Assembly (NCBI GenBank): GCA_002367635.1
Contig: DFDI01000042.1
Coordinates: forward strand, 12,626 to 27,649
From: Betaproteobacteria bacterium UBA3031
GTDB lineage: Bacteria; Pseudomonadota; Gammaproteobacteria; Burkholderiales; Eutrophovitaceae
Length of the DNA: 15,024 nucleotides
Direction of reading: 5' to 3'
Part shown: positions 7,531 through 14,610 of the stretch, in pieces
Layout: each line of letters starts with the position of its first letter
Numbering within the stretch: position 1 is the stretch's first letter
Made by a program: the position numbers and the translations under genes
Notes under the pieces: model-generated
What the model was told of the DNA's origin: nothing
Seen by the model: the letters and a program-made list of their open reading frames with translations, nothing else
The model's database searches: none

Positions 7531-8784
7531 ATGATTAATAATGCATTTTCATACATCTTCCTACTGTTCGTATTATCGTCAGTAAGCATAAAAATTTGGC
7601 TCTCTATGCGCCAGATCAAGACTGTAAAAGCAAACCAAGATCGCGTGCCAAAAGCCTTCTCCGAAGACATTTCTCTGGAATCTCATCAAAAGGCTGCAAA
7701 CTATACAGAAGCAAAAATGAAACTGTCCAACGTTTCTGCCCTTGTGGATGCGGCTTTGCTTCTTGCTCTGACATTCGGAGGCATACTTAATTGGTTTCAT
7801 GACTTGTCATCGACGACCACATCAGGAACCATTCTGTCAGGATTGATTTTCTTTGGGCTCATAGGTCTATTTATATCTTTAGCCCAATTACCCATAGACC
7901 TATACAAGACATTTGTCCTGGAAGAAAAATTCGGGTTCAATAAAATGTCTCTTTCATTGTTTTTTAAAGATCTTATGATTGGGCTCGCTGTGTCAGCGAT
8001 TATTGGATCAATATTCATCGTCGGGTTGCTATGGGTAATGGAGACCGCAGGTATTAACTGGTGGTGGTATGCCTGGCTGCTTGCAATGACGTTCTGGTTT
8101 TTTATCCAGTACATCTCCCCAACGGTCTTAGCACCAATGTTCAACAAATTTTCACCGCTTAATAACGAAAAGCTTAAAGAGCGGATTGAGGGCTTACTAA
8201 AGAAATGTGGCTTTCAATCTAGCGGGTTATTTGTAATGGACGGAAGCCGCAGGAGCAGTCACGGAAATGCGTACTTCACTGGATTTGGTAAATCTAAAAG
8301 AATCGTATTTTTTGATACGCTCATTAACAAACATAGCGCAGACGAAATTGAGGCTGTTTTAGCACATGAATTGGGACACTTTAAGCTGAAGCATGTATTT
8401 AAATTAACGTGCTTTTTAGTTTTGGTTAGTCTCGTGTTCTTTGCGTTACTTGGCACGCTTCAACAGTCAGCATTTATACATGAGGCTCTTAACCTACACG
8501 CGTTTGGCTCTCCTTCTTTACTGCTGGCCGCTTTTTATTTTGGTCTGCCACCATTCTTGTTTCTATTTCGACCATTATTTGCAGCCTACCTAAGGAAAAA
8601 TGAATTTGAAGCGGATGCGTATGCGGCGCAGCAGGCCCCTGCGCAAGAGCTAATTAAGGCCCTCATAAAACTCTATAAAGATAACTCATCAACCCTAACA
8701 CCTGATAAATTATACTCAGCGTTTTATGACTCACACCCTCCAGCCTCAGCACGAATTTCGAGACTTGAAGCCTCTATTAACTAA
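7531..8784 (+). CDS. M48 family membrane zinc metalloprotease, Ste24/CAAX-prenyl-protease type
   Basis: A 417-residue polytopic inner-membrane protease. It has an N-terminal membrane segment (about 5-25), the CAAX-protease N-domain with further membrane spans (about 68-90, 100-122, 146-170, 178-197), and a peptidase domain. The zinc site is complete: HELGH at residues 279-283 within VLAHELGHFKLKH, with third ligand E358 in NEFEADAYA. Two more hydrophobic spans follow the HEXXH (about 290-310 and 328-350). This is the Ste24 architecture rather than HtpX, which is shorter. Bacteria generally lack prenylated CAAX proteins, so a role in membrane protein quality control is the usual inference. The gene starts the rightward block with phhB (19-base gap) and rsgA. 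Family assignment is secure, substrate unknown. Confidence 0.92.
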   Translation: MINNAFSYIFLLFVLSSVSIKIWLSMRQIKTVKANQDRVPKAFSEDISLESHQKAANYTEAKMKLSNVSALVDAALLLALTFGGILNWFHDLSSTTTSGTILSGLIFFGLIGLFISLAQLPIDLYKTFVLEEKFGFNKMSLSLFFKDLMIGLAVSAIIGSIFIVGLLWVMETAGINWWWYAWLLAMTFWFFIQYISPTVLAPMFNKFSPLNNEKLKERIEGLLKKCGFQSSGLFVMDGSRRSSHGNAYFTGFGKSKRIVFFDTLINKHSADEIEAVLAHELGHFKLKHVFKLTCFLVLVSLVFFALLGTLQQSAFIHEALNLHAFGSPSLLLAAFYFGLPPFLFLFRPLFAAYLRKNEFEADAYAAQQAPAQELIKALIKLYKDNSSTLTPDKLYSAFYDSHPPASARISRLEASIN

Positions 8785-8803
8785 CCAAGCAACTACTTAA
8801 AAA

Positions 8804-9148
8804 TTGACAAATAAAATTACCGAGAATCTTATTAGGCAAAAATGCAAGCCTTGCGAAGGTGGCGTAGATCCCATTCCTGAAACGCAAGTTCATCTGATGC
8901 TTAACGGTCTGGAAGGATGGGGTTACGTTGAAAATCGCATTAGTAAAGAATATAAATTTAAGGATCATTATCAGACACTCGCATTCGTTAATGCAGTAGC
9001 GTGGATTTCTCATAGGGAAGACCATCACCCGGACCTGTCAGTCGGATACAACACTTGCAATGTCGGCTACACAACACATGCTATCAATGGACTCAGCGAA
9101 AATGATTTTATTTGTGCGGCTAAAGTCGATTACCTCTTTGACTTATAA
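8804..9148 (+). CDS. phhB: Pterin-4a-carbinolamine dehydratase
   Basis: A 114-residue cytoplasmic enzyme that dehydrates 4a-hydroxytetrahydrobiopterin, recycling the pterin cofactor of aromatic amino acid hydroxylases. The family core is clear: KPCEGGV near the N-terminus, then ISHREDHHPDLSVGYN with H74, H75 and D77, followed by T-T-H (H92). These correspond to the catalytic histidines of rat PCD/DCoH. The start is TTG at 8804, since the next Met (residue 32) would remove the conserved CEGG segment. There is no obvious Shine-Dalgarno. It lies 19 bases after the M48 gene, so co-transcription is likely. No phenylalanine hydroxylase gene is in view, so the cofactor-using partner is elsewhere or absent. 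Confidence 0.93.
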   Translation: MTNKITENLIRQKCKPCEGGVDPIPETQVHLMLNGLEGWGYVENRISKEYKFKDHYQTLAFVNAVAWISHREDHHPDLSVGYNTCNVGYTTHAINGLSENDFICAAKVDYLFDL

Positions 9149-9180
9149 ACCACTCACATTATTTCCACCACATCACTAAC

Positions 9181-9195
9181 GGGATGAGTTCATCC
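9181..9195 (+). promoter_or_regulatory. Shine-Dalgarno inside a small hairpin before rsgA
   Basis: GGGATGAG (9181-9188) can serve as the Shine-Dalgarno for the TTG start at 9198. The same bases form half of the perfect inverted repeat GGATGA-GT-TCATCC (9182-9195). Folded, this gives at least a five-base-pair stem with an AGTT loop that covers the ribosome site. It could damp translation, but the stem is short and may be coincidental. Confidence 0.35.
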
Positions 9196-9197
9196 GT

Positions 9198-10076
9198 TTG
9201 AATACCGATTCGCCAACACTAAAAGGCACCATCATATCGGCTCACGGTAGGCACTACTTCGTTGAGCTAACTGATGGATTAGTCATCATGGCTTATCCTC
9301 GAGGAAAATCAACCAAATATGCTTGTGGCGATGAATGCGTCCTGAACGTAATAGGCTCGGAGGGAAGAATTACCGCCATTGATGAGCGTTCTTCTATTTT
9401 TTGGCGATCCGACACCTTTAAACAAAAGTTAATCGCAGCAAATGTCACCATGATCATCATGGTGGTAGCGACTGACTTACCCATCAATTACTCTCTGATT
9501 ACACGTTGTTTAGTCGCCGCGGAAGAACAACACATTAAAGTAAGGATTCTGGTTAATAAAGCAGACTTAGGTGAAAACACCTCGTCAAACAACTTCATCG
9601 AGCAATACACGAGTCTGGGGTATAACCCTATCGCAGTCTCCGCAATCACAGACACACAATCGATCAGAGAAATAATTAAGGATCAAAGAATCGTACTTGT
9701 CGGTCAATCAGGGGTGGGGAAATCAACAATTGTCAATAATATCATCAGTGCAGCACATGCTAAAACTGCATCCATATCTAGCAAACTAAGAACTGGCAGA
9801 CACACAACGACTCATGCCCAACTTTACCGATTAGACGAATCGACATCATTGATCGACTGTCCTGGATTGCAGTCATTCGGACTTAAACATATCAATCCCC
9901 AACACCTAGCCAATTATTTCATCGAATTCCGTGATCACCTCAATCAGTGCCAATTTGCCAACTGTACACATACGGTAGAACCGAATTGCCACATTATTGC
10001 TGCCGTTAAAGAACAGCTTATCCGCCCTACCAGATGGGAGGAATACAAAACAATACTTGCAGAAATAGTCGGTTAG
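9198..10076 (+). CDS. rsgA: Ribosome small-subunit-dependent GTPase A
   Basis: A 292-residue circularly permuted GTPase that checks late maturation of the 30S subunit. In order it shows an N-terminal OB fold (residues 8-60), the G4 motif NKAD (120-123), the P-loop GQSGVGKST (169-177), the G3 motif DCPG (220-223), and a C-terminal zinc-binding set C251, C256, H258 and C264. The G4-G1-G3 order is the hallmark of the YjeQ/RsgA family. The start is TTG at 9198, the second TTG start in a row after phhB. The next Met is residue 31, which would cut the OB fold. The gene converges on the CobD-like gene with 27 bases between their stops. Confidence 0.95.
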   Translation: MNTDSPTLKGTIISAHGRHYFVELTDGLVIMAYPRGKSTKYACGDECVLNVIGSEGRITAIDERSSIFWRSDTFKQKLIAANVTMIIMVVATDLPINYSLITRCLVAAEEQHIKVRILVNKADLGENTSSNNFIEQYTSLGYNPIAVSAITDTQSIREIIKDQRIVLVGQSGVGKSTIVNNIISAAHAKTASISSKLRTGRHTTTHAQLYRLDESTSLIDCPGLQSFGLKHINPQHLANYFIEFRDHLNQCQFANCTHTVEPNCHIIAAVKEQLIRPTRWEEYKTILAEIVG

Positions 10077-10103
10077 CCGCAACAGGAACAGACCACAATC
10101 GAC

Positions 10104-10967
10104 TCAAATTAAAATGTCTACTATAAACAAGACAAATAGCCACAACAAAAAACTACGCAAAAATAACGCCACTGACCGCGTAGCCGCTTGATCCAGACTC
10201 AAGTGCTCTGAAATACCAAACTTCGGTGTAAATATTTCCTTACCGTTCGCTGTAGAAGCTCCTCCAAACTGCATATTAAGCGCTCCCCCACTCGCGGATA
10301 ATAGAGTACGCCAAAGTCCCAAACCAGATTGGCCGCCCTGGTCTCGCCAACATCGCATGGCTGTTTCAAAATCACCGACCAGTGCGTATGTAAGTCCAAG
10401 GCACCGATGTGGTAACCACGTCAACATGAAGTGCGTGACAACTAAACACTGAGATCGGCTAACCGTTTCTAGGGAGTAAGTCCTCATTAGGGCGTTATAC
10501 GCGCTGAGACTAATAAAAAAAAGTATCGCACCAGATAAACCTGGCATTAAGCAATACCAAAACATAAGGCCAAATATTCGGGATGCCGTTATAGAAAACA
10601 GTTGCGCGATGCGCTGATTCGAGGGGTAATAATGTGGGAGGGAAGGCTCTATTTTTATACGGTCACCAGAACAAGTAACTCTCCGAACATCGGAGAAATT
10701 AAACATAATTGCAAGAATCAACACATCCAAAAAAAACAACAAAGGTGGATTTTTTTGGAATATGAGTTGCGTGATTACCAAAATAATTAATAGAAATACG
10801 ACCCACAAAGTGCTCAAAAAAATCATGAACAACCATGGTTTCGCTGAAACAAAATCAGAATCAAGAAATTGATCGAACAATCTATCGTTAGATAATCTCA
10901 CTTGATTCAACTGATCAGAAAAAATCCAACCACAAATCGCCGCACCAATGATTACAAAAACTTCCAC
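10104..10967 (-). CDS. CobD/CbiB/AmpE-family membrane protein
   Basis: A 287-residue polytopic membrane protein with hydrophobic stretches near residues 1-17, 46-68, 78-92, 132-158 and 264-286. The segment LTWLPHRCLGLTYALVGDF followed by AMRCWR (residues 182-207) matches the CbiB/AmpE core pattern W-x-P-x-R...ALxGDFxxA...W. A small Gly/Ala-rich segment SASGGALNMQFGG (224-236) follows. CbiB-type enzymes attach aminopropanol to cobyric acid, whereas AmpE is a membrane sensor linked to beta-lactamase regulation. Nothing else of cobalamin synthesis is nearby, so I do not assign that reaction. The start is GTG at 10967, supported by the Shine-Dalgarno GAGGA about nine bases upstream. The position convergent to rsgA is, as I recall, a conserved arrangement in betaproteobacteria. 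Confidence 0.72.
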   Translation of the reverse strand: MEVFVIIGAAICGWIFSDQLNQVRLSNDRLFDQFLDSDFVSAKPWLFMIFLSTLWVVFLLIILVITQLIFQKNPPLLFFLDVLILAIMFNFSDVRRVTCSGDRIKIEPSLPHYYPSNQRIAQLFSITASRIFGLMFWYCLMPGLSGAILFFISLSAYNALMRTYSLETVSRSQCLVVTHFMLTWLPHRCLGLTYALVGDFETAMRCWRDQGGQSGLGLWRTLLSASGGALNMQFGGASTANGKEIFTPKFGISEHLSLDQAATRSVALFLRSFLLWLFVLFIVDILI

Positions 10968-11137
10968 GCAATTATTTCCTCTAAGAAAATTTTTTACCGA
11001 ACATACGATATAAATAATATATTAATCAGTATACCTTTGTAGATAATCTTTCAAAACGTCTATAAAAACTTAACTAGAATGAACGTTATTAAGCAACGTC
11101 CAATTAATTAACCTACTAACCGATAAATTCGAATCTT
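10968..11137. promoter_or_regulatory. Divergent promoter region between the CobD-like gene and the crotonase gene
   Basis: A very AT-rich 170-base gap between divergent genes. For the rightward gene a possible promoter is TTGTAG (11037-11042) and TATAAA (11061-11066) with 18 bases between. On the left, the Shine-Dalgarno of the CobD-like gene is visible. No coding potential was seen. Exact promoter positions are uncertain. Confidence 0.4.
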
Positions 11138-11911
11138 ATGCTAACATCAAATTTTAAGCACCTGGATATCACAATAGACGAAAAAGTCGCAATAGTGACT
11201 ATTAACCGACCAGAAAAACGGAATGCTCTATCTCCCGAGGTACTGCAAGAGCTTACTGCAGCATTTGCGGCATTACCCCAAGATGCTGGAATACACGCAA
11301 TAGTCTTCACCGGCGGAGAACAGTACTTCTCAGCCGGCTTTGATTTGAATGAAATTAGAAAACTCGAGAAACTGAATAATGAGTCCTATACAGCTATGTT
11401 TCACCAAACTTATCGCTCTATTTTGTTTTGTCCACTGCCTGTCATCTGTGCAGTTGGCGGTCCAGCTATAGCTGGCGGATTCGATCTGACCATGATGTGC
11501 GACTTCCGTTACGCTTCGACAAAAGCAAAATTCGGGCAACGTGAAATAGCGCTATCGCTAACACCAATACTGGACCCCCTCTGGCGCATCATTGGTCTTG
11601 GTAGAGCGAAGGAGTTAACACTTACTGGGCGCATTTATGATGCAGCAGAGGCAAAAAAAATTGGTTTTGTCAATGAAGTGTATCCAACTGGTGAGCTTCT
11701 GGACCACGTTCTTGAAATAGCACGCAATATGGCTAAATTTGACAGACAATGCCTTATTGAAACCAAACAACTTTCAAATCAATTGCTCAATCAAGATCTC
11801 GAAAGCAGCATGCGCATTCAAGAGTGGTTATTTAGAACTTACATCGGATCCCATGAAAATCACGAACGGATAGATGCACTCCTAGAAACTCTTAAAAAAA
11901 ATAAAACTTAA
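11138..11911 (+). CDS. Enoyl-CoA hydratase/isomerase family protein (crotonase fold)
   Basis: A 257-residue cytoplasmic crotonase-family enzyme. It shows the N-terminal NRPEKRNALS (23-32), the CoA and oxyanion segment YFSAGFDL (63-70), the second oxyanion segment GGPAIAGGFDLTMMCD (107-122), and AKFGQREIAL (130-139). In classical enoyl-CoA hydratase two glutamates are catalytic. Here the first position is D116 (AGGFDL) and the second is E136 (GQREI). That pattern, with the SLTPILDPLWRIIGLGRAKEL stretch following, suggests a specialised subgroup rather than the standard beta-oxidation hydratase, so the reaction is left open. The ATG at 11138 gives a normal N-terminus. The Deg protease gene follows after 26 bases and may be co-transcribed, although the two functions look unrelated. 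Confidence 0.85.
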   Translation: MLTSNFKHLDITIDEKVAIVTINRPEKRNALSPEVLQELTAAFAALPQDAGIHAIVFTGGEQYFSAGFDLNEIRKLEKLNNESYTAMFHQTYRSILFCPLPVICAVGGPAIAGGFDLTMMCDFRYASTKAKFGQREIALSLTPILDPLWRIIGLGRAKELTLTGRIYDAAEAKKIGFVNEVYPTGELLDHVLEIARNMAKFDRQCLIETKQLSNQLLNQDLESSMRIQEWLFRTYIGSHENHERIDALLETLKKNKT

Positions 11912-11937
11912 CCAAATTCATTAATAACACCCGCTTT

Positions 11938-13062
11938 ATGTCCAGAAATAGTCAACACAGATTTAGATCTCGGATCGCAACAATAATGATATTAATTATT
12001 GCCTCCCTTGCAGGAGGATTGGTCTACCTGAATGCCGCGAGTGACCTCAACAAAATAGCGCCACGAACGATCACTCCTAGAGGGCCACTAACTAATGAAG
12101 AAAATTCAACCATAGCTATTTTTGAACATGCTAAAAAATCAGTAGTTTTTATCAGCACCAAGCAACGCGTTAGAGATCATTGGACACGCAATATATTTTC
12201 GGTTCCAAGTGGAACAGGCTCAGGATTAATATGGGATTCACAAGGACATGTCATCACTAATTTTCATGTCATTAAGGGTAGCAGCGAAGCTACAATCAGG
12301 CTTGAGGATGGTAGAGACTATAAAGCTACTTTAGTAGGCGTTAGTCCCTCACACGACCTTGCGGTTCTAAAAATTACAGTATCAACCGAATCACCCCCAC
12401 CGATCCCTATTGGAGAGAGTGATGACCTCAAAGTAGGACAAAAAGTATACGCGATAGGTAATCCCTTTGGATTAGATTGGACGCTAACAACCGGAATAAT
12501 ATCTGCGCTGAATCGCAGTCTCGGTTCGGAAGGCGGACAAAATATTGAACATCTAATTCAAACGGATGCAGCAATCAACCCTGGAAACTCAGGAGGCCCA
12601 TTGCTTGATTCTTATGGACGATTGATTGGTATCAACACTGCCATATACAGTCCATCAGGAGCTTCTGCTGGTATCGGATTTGCCGTTCCAGTCGACACAA
12701 TTAATCGAGTTGTTCCACAATTAATACAGCACAAAAAATACACACCACCAAGCATTGGCATACACCTTGACCCATGGATTAATAAGCGCATTACAGAAAC
12801 AATGGGGATTAAAGGCGTTGCGATTCTAAGAGTCACTCCGGGATCTTCCGCCGCAAACTCAGGGCTTGAAGCTGCCCGACTAAGGTCTGATAGCGTTATT
12901 GTCCCTGGAGATATCATCACCAAAATCGAAGGCATACCGGTTGAATCTATCAGCAAGTATTATGGGTTAATGGATGATTTTAAAATTGGTGAGGACATTA
13001 CAATTTCAATTCACCGTCATGGCGAGAATTTAGATGTTATCGTTAGGCTCCAGGGTAGATAA
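11938..13062 (+). CDS. HtrA/Deg-family serine protease, membrane-anchored, one PDZ domain
   Basis: A 374-residue envelope protease. Residues 12-34 form a hydrophobic N-terminal segment after a basic start, without a convincing cleavage site, so it is probably a signal anchor facing the periplasm. The trypsin-like domain carries H110 (ITNFHVI), D140 (SHDLAVLKI) and S218 (NPGNSGGP). One PDZ domain follows (about 272-372) with GIHLDPW and VPGDIITKIEGIPV. The single PDZ and anchor resemble DegS. However, the insert between the PDZ strand and the GDII motif (SGLEAARLRSDSVIVPGD) recalls Deg1-type proteases of cyanobacteria and plastids. No sigma-E or rse gene is adjacent. Family certain, subgroup uncertain, so no symbol is given. 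It converges on ybaK with 18 bases between stops. Confidence 0.92.
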   Translation: MSRNSQHRFRSRIATIMILIIASLAGGLVYLNAASDLNKIAPRTITPRGPLTNEENSTIAIFEHAKKSVVFISTKQRVRDHWTRNIFSVPSGTGSGLIWDSQGHVITNFHVIKGSSEATIRLEDGRDYKATLVGVSPSHDLAVLKITVSTESPPPIPIGESDDLKVGQKVYAIGNPFGLDWTLTTGIISALNRSLGSEGGQNIEHLIQTDAAINPGNSGGPLLDSYGRLIGINTAIYSPSGASAGIGFAVPVDTINRVVPQLIQHKKYTPPSIGIHLDPWINKRITETMGIKGVAILRVTPGSSAANSGLEAARLRSDSVIVPGDIITKIEGIPVESISKYYGLMDDFKIGEDITISIHRHGENLDVIVRLQGR

Positions 13063-13080
13063 GGTCCCTATAACAACTGG

Positions 13081-13566
13081 TTATGCTACACCTTCAGTTG
13101 CTACGCTCACAGGTATGGCTTTAATTACGTCTGTCAGTACGCTAGGCTTAAGGCTCACTAAGAAACCCCTTGCTCCGCCATTAATATAAATTCTGGGCAA
13201 ATCGAGAATTGATTTCTCCATGTAAATCGGCATGACCTTCCGGGTGCCAAATGGGGATGTCCCACCAACCACATACCCCGAATGCTTAGTCGCAACCTTA
13301 GGGTCACATGGCGTAATACCCTTCGCCCCAATAATGCGCGCCAGATTTTTGGTGGAGACCTGTTTATCACCATGCATTAGAGCGACCAGTGGCTTAGCAT
13401 CTTCGGTTTGCATGATAAGGGTCTTAACAACGACATGCTCCGAAACACCCAATTCTCGAGCAGAAACAGTCGTTCCTCCACGCTCCTGATAAGCGTATAG
13501 GTGTTCGGTATAGGCGATCTTATGCGCCCTCAAGAATCGCACTGCTGCTGTGACTGGTGATTTCAC
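13081..13566 (-). CDS. ybaK: Cys-tRNA(Pro)/Cys-tRNA(Cys) deacylase, YbaK/EbsC family
   Basis: A 161-residue cytoplasmic editing enzyme that hydrolyses cysteine mischarged onto tRNA(Pro), acting in trans with prolyl-tRNA synthetase. The invariant lysine is K48 in VVVKTLIM, and the substrate-pocket loop GGTSPFG lies at 101-107, both standard for YbaK. The length agrees with the usual 155-165. The start is GTG at 13566, because no ATG lies nearby and GTG gives the expected N-terminus MKSPVTAAVRFL. It starts five bases after the stop of the upstream Nudix gene, so the two are very probably co-transcribed and may be translationally coupled. Confidence 0.93.
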   Translation of the reverse strand: MKSPVTAAVRFLRAHKIAYTEHLYAYQERGGTTVSARELGVSEHVVVKTLIMQTEDAKPLVALMHGDKQVSTKNLARIIGAKGITPCDPKVATKHSGYVVGGTSPFGTRKVMPIYMEKSILDLPRIYINGGARGFLVSLKPSVLTDVIKAIPVSVATEGVA

Positions 13567-13571
13567 GTTAG

Positions 13572-14174
13572 CTAAACCTCCAACAGAGTAGCCGCAAAAA
13601 TATATAGCATTCCAGCGGTAGCTCCCCAGATCTCGTGATCAAGGTGCGGTAGCCGATAAAAATATCGTTTCTCAGATTCGTCAGAGTGTGATGAAAGTTT
13701 GTAATTGCTAAGATCTAATACAACATCCATAGGCACTTCAAATATTGAGTCCACCTCGAAGGGATCTAAAACACAATCAAACGGAGACTCAATCCAGGCG
13801 ACAACTGGAGTGACTCTAAAACCAGTTCGAATATCATATTCAGGCAATCTCCCTAATAAATTAGACTCATCGAGATTTAATCCAATTTCTTCTTGAGTTT
13901 CCCTCAAGGCAGTTATCTTCCTGTTCTCATCCCCATCCGAAACTCTTCCGCCAGGGAAGCTGACCTGACCTGCATGATGTTTTAGATGGCTAGTTCTTTT
14001 TGTCAACAAAATAGACAGTTGAGCAGCTCGATGAATAATAGGAATCAACACGGCAGCCGGAATAGGACTCGCCCCAACGGGATGCCTAAACATTGGATGC
14101 CTTATGTTTTTATCTGTCGACTTAAACGACGCCAATCTTTCCGATATGGTTTGACGAGTGAGCAATAGAGGCAT
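13572..14174 (-). CDS. NudL-type Nudix hydrolase, probable CoA pyrophosphatase
   Basis: A 200-residue Nudix protein. The UPF0035-type CoA signature is visible: LLTKRTSHLKHHAGQVSFPG (56-75), overlapping the Nudix box that runs from GG (75-76) to RETQEEIGL (91-99). The box has one extra residue before the first acidic position, as NudL proteins do. The family cleaves coenzyme A and its derivatives to 3',5'-ADP and phosphopantetheine, and needs a divalent metal held by the glutamates of REXXEE. It has the expected length of about 190-200 residues. It is the first gene of a leftward pair with ybaK. The ATG at 14174 is supported by family length. Substrate assignment is from the signature only. 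Confidence 0.87.
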   Translation of the reverse strand: MPLLLTRQTISERLASFKSTDKNIRHPMFRHPVGASPIPAAVLIPIIHRAAQLSILLTKRTSHLKHHAGQVSFPGGRVSDGDENRKITALRETQEEIGLNLDESNLLGRLPEYDIRTGFRVTPVVAWIESPFDCVLDPFEVDSIFEVPMDVVLDLSNYKLSSHSDESEKRYFYRLPHLDHEIWGATAGMLYIFAATLLEV

Positions 14175-14277
14175 TTTCTTAGTGAATTTAATTAAACTTT
14201 AACCAAGTTAGTATTACATAATCCCATGTCGATAAAAACACAAATACGTCATACGAAAACTCTAAAATAAACACTTT

Positions 14278-14602
14278 ATGAGTCGTTCATCTTTCTTAAA
14301 AGTCTTACTTTTCACTGCCTTTATAGGCGCCAGTTTCCAACTGGCCTAGTGTGGCTGGATGCTCAACAGAAATTCGTATTTTAGGCGATGATCTGGTTGG
14401 AGTTCTCATGCCTTCACAACAAAACCAACTATTATCAGATAGAATCATGTGCGCCAAACGACATTGCTTTCGAGGCGAAGAGGACAAAGCAATTCGCCTC
14501 ATTAATGCGGCAAGGAAACCCGTTGGACTTCAGTCTACAACCGGAGAGTTCGATTGTAAAAATATACCCATTGAAGAATTGATTCAAGAACCTACGAATT
14601 AA
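14278..14602 (+). pseudogene. Small putative lipoprotein with a frameshift at the end of its signal peptide
   Basis: From the ATG at 14278 the frame reads a clean signal peptide, MSRSSFLKVLLFTAFIGASF, then QLA and a TAG stop at 14347. The next frame, from GTG at 14351, reads VAGC and about 79 further residues to a TAA at 14600-14602. If one T at 14347 is dropped, the two join as QLASVAGCST, a good lipobox with Cys as the lipidated residue, giving a mature lipoprotein of about 80 residues. The mature part has three further cysteines (in DRIMCAKRHC and EFDCKN) and a helix-like EEDKAIRLINAARKP. I do not recognise the family. No Shine-Dalgarno is seen. It converges on the malic enzyme gene with eight bases between stops. 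Alternatively only the 83-residue second frame is expressed. Confidence 0.55.
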
Positions 14603-14610
14603 TCCTCAAA

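Noticed and set aside
9446..9464. Perfect 19-base palindrome CACCATGATCATCATGGTG inside rsgA
   Set aside because: It lies in the middle of a conserved coding stretch (T-M-I-I-M-V), where repeated ATC/ATG codons produce symmetry by chance. Nothing nearby suggests an operator.
10968..11137. Possible small RNA or attachment site in the AT-rich divergent gap
   Set aside because: No hairpin with a T-tract, no tRNA-like sequence and no flanking repeat was found. It is adequately explained as a divergent promoter region.
12612..12956. A 114-codon minus-strand open frame within the Deg protease gene
   Set aside because: It is antisense to the catalytic Ser and PDZ coding regions, and its translation resembles no protein family.
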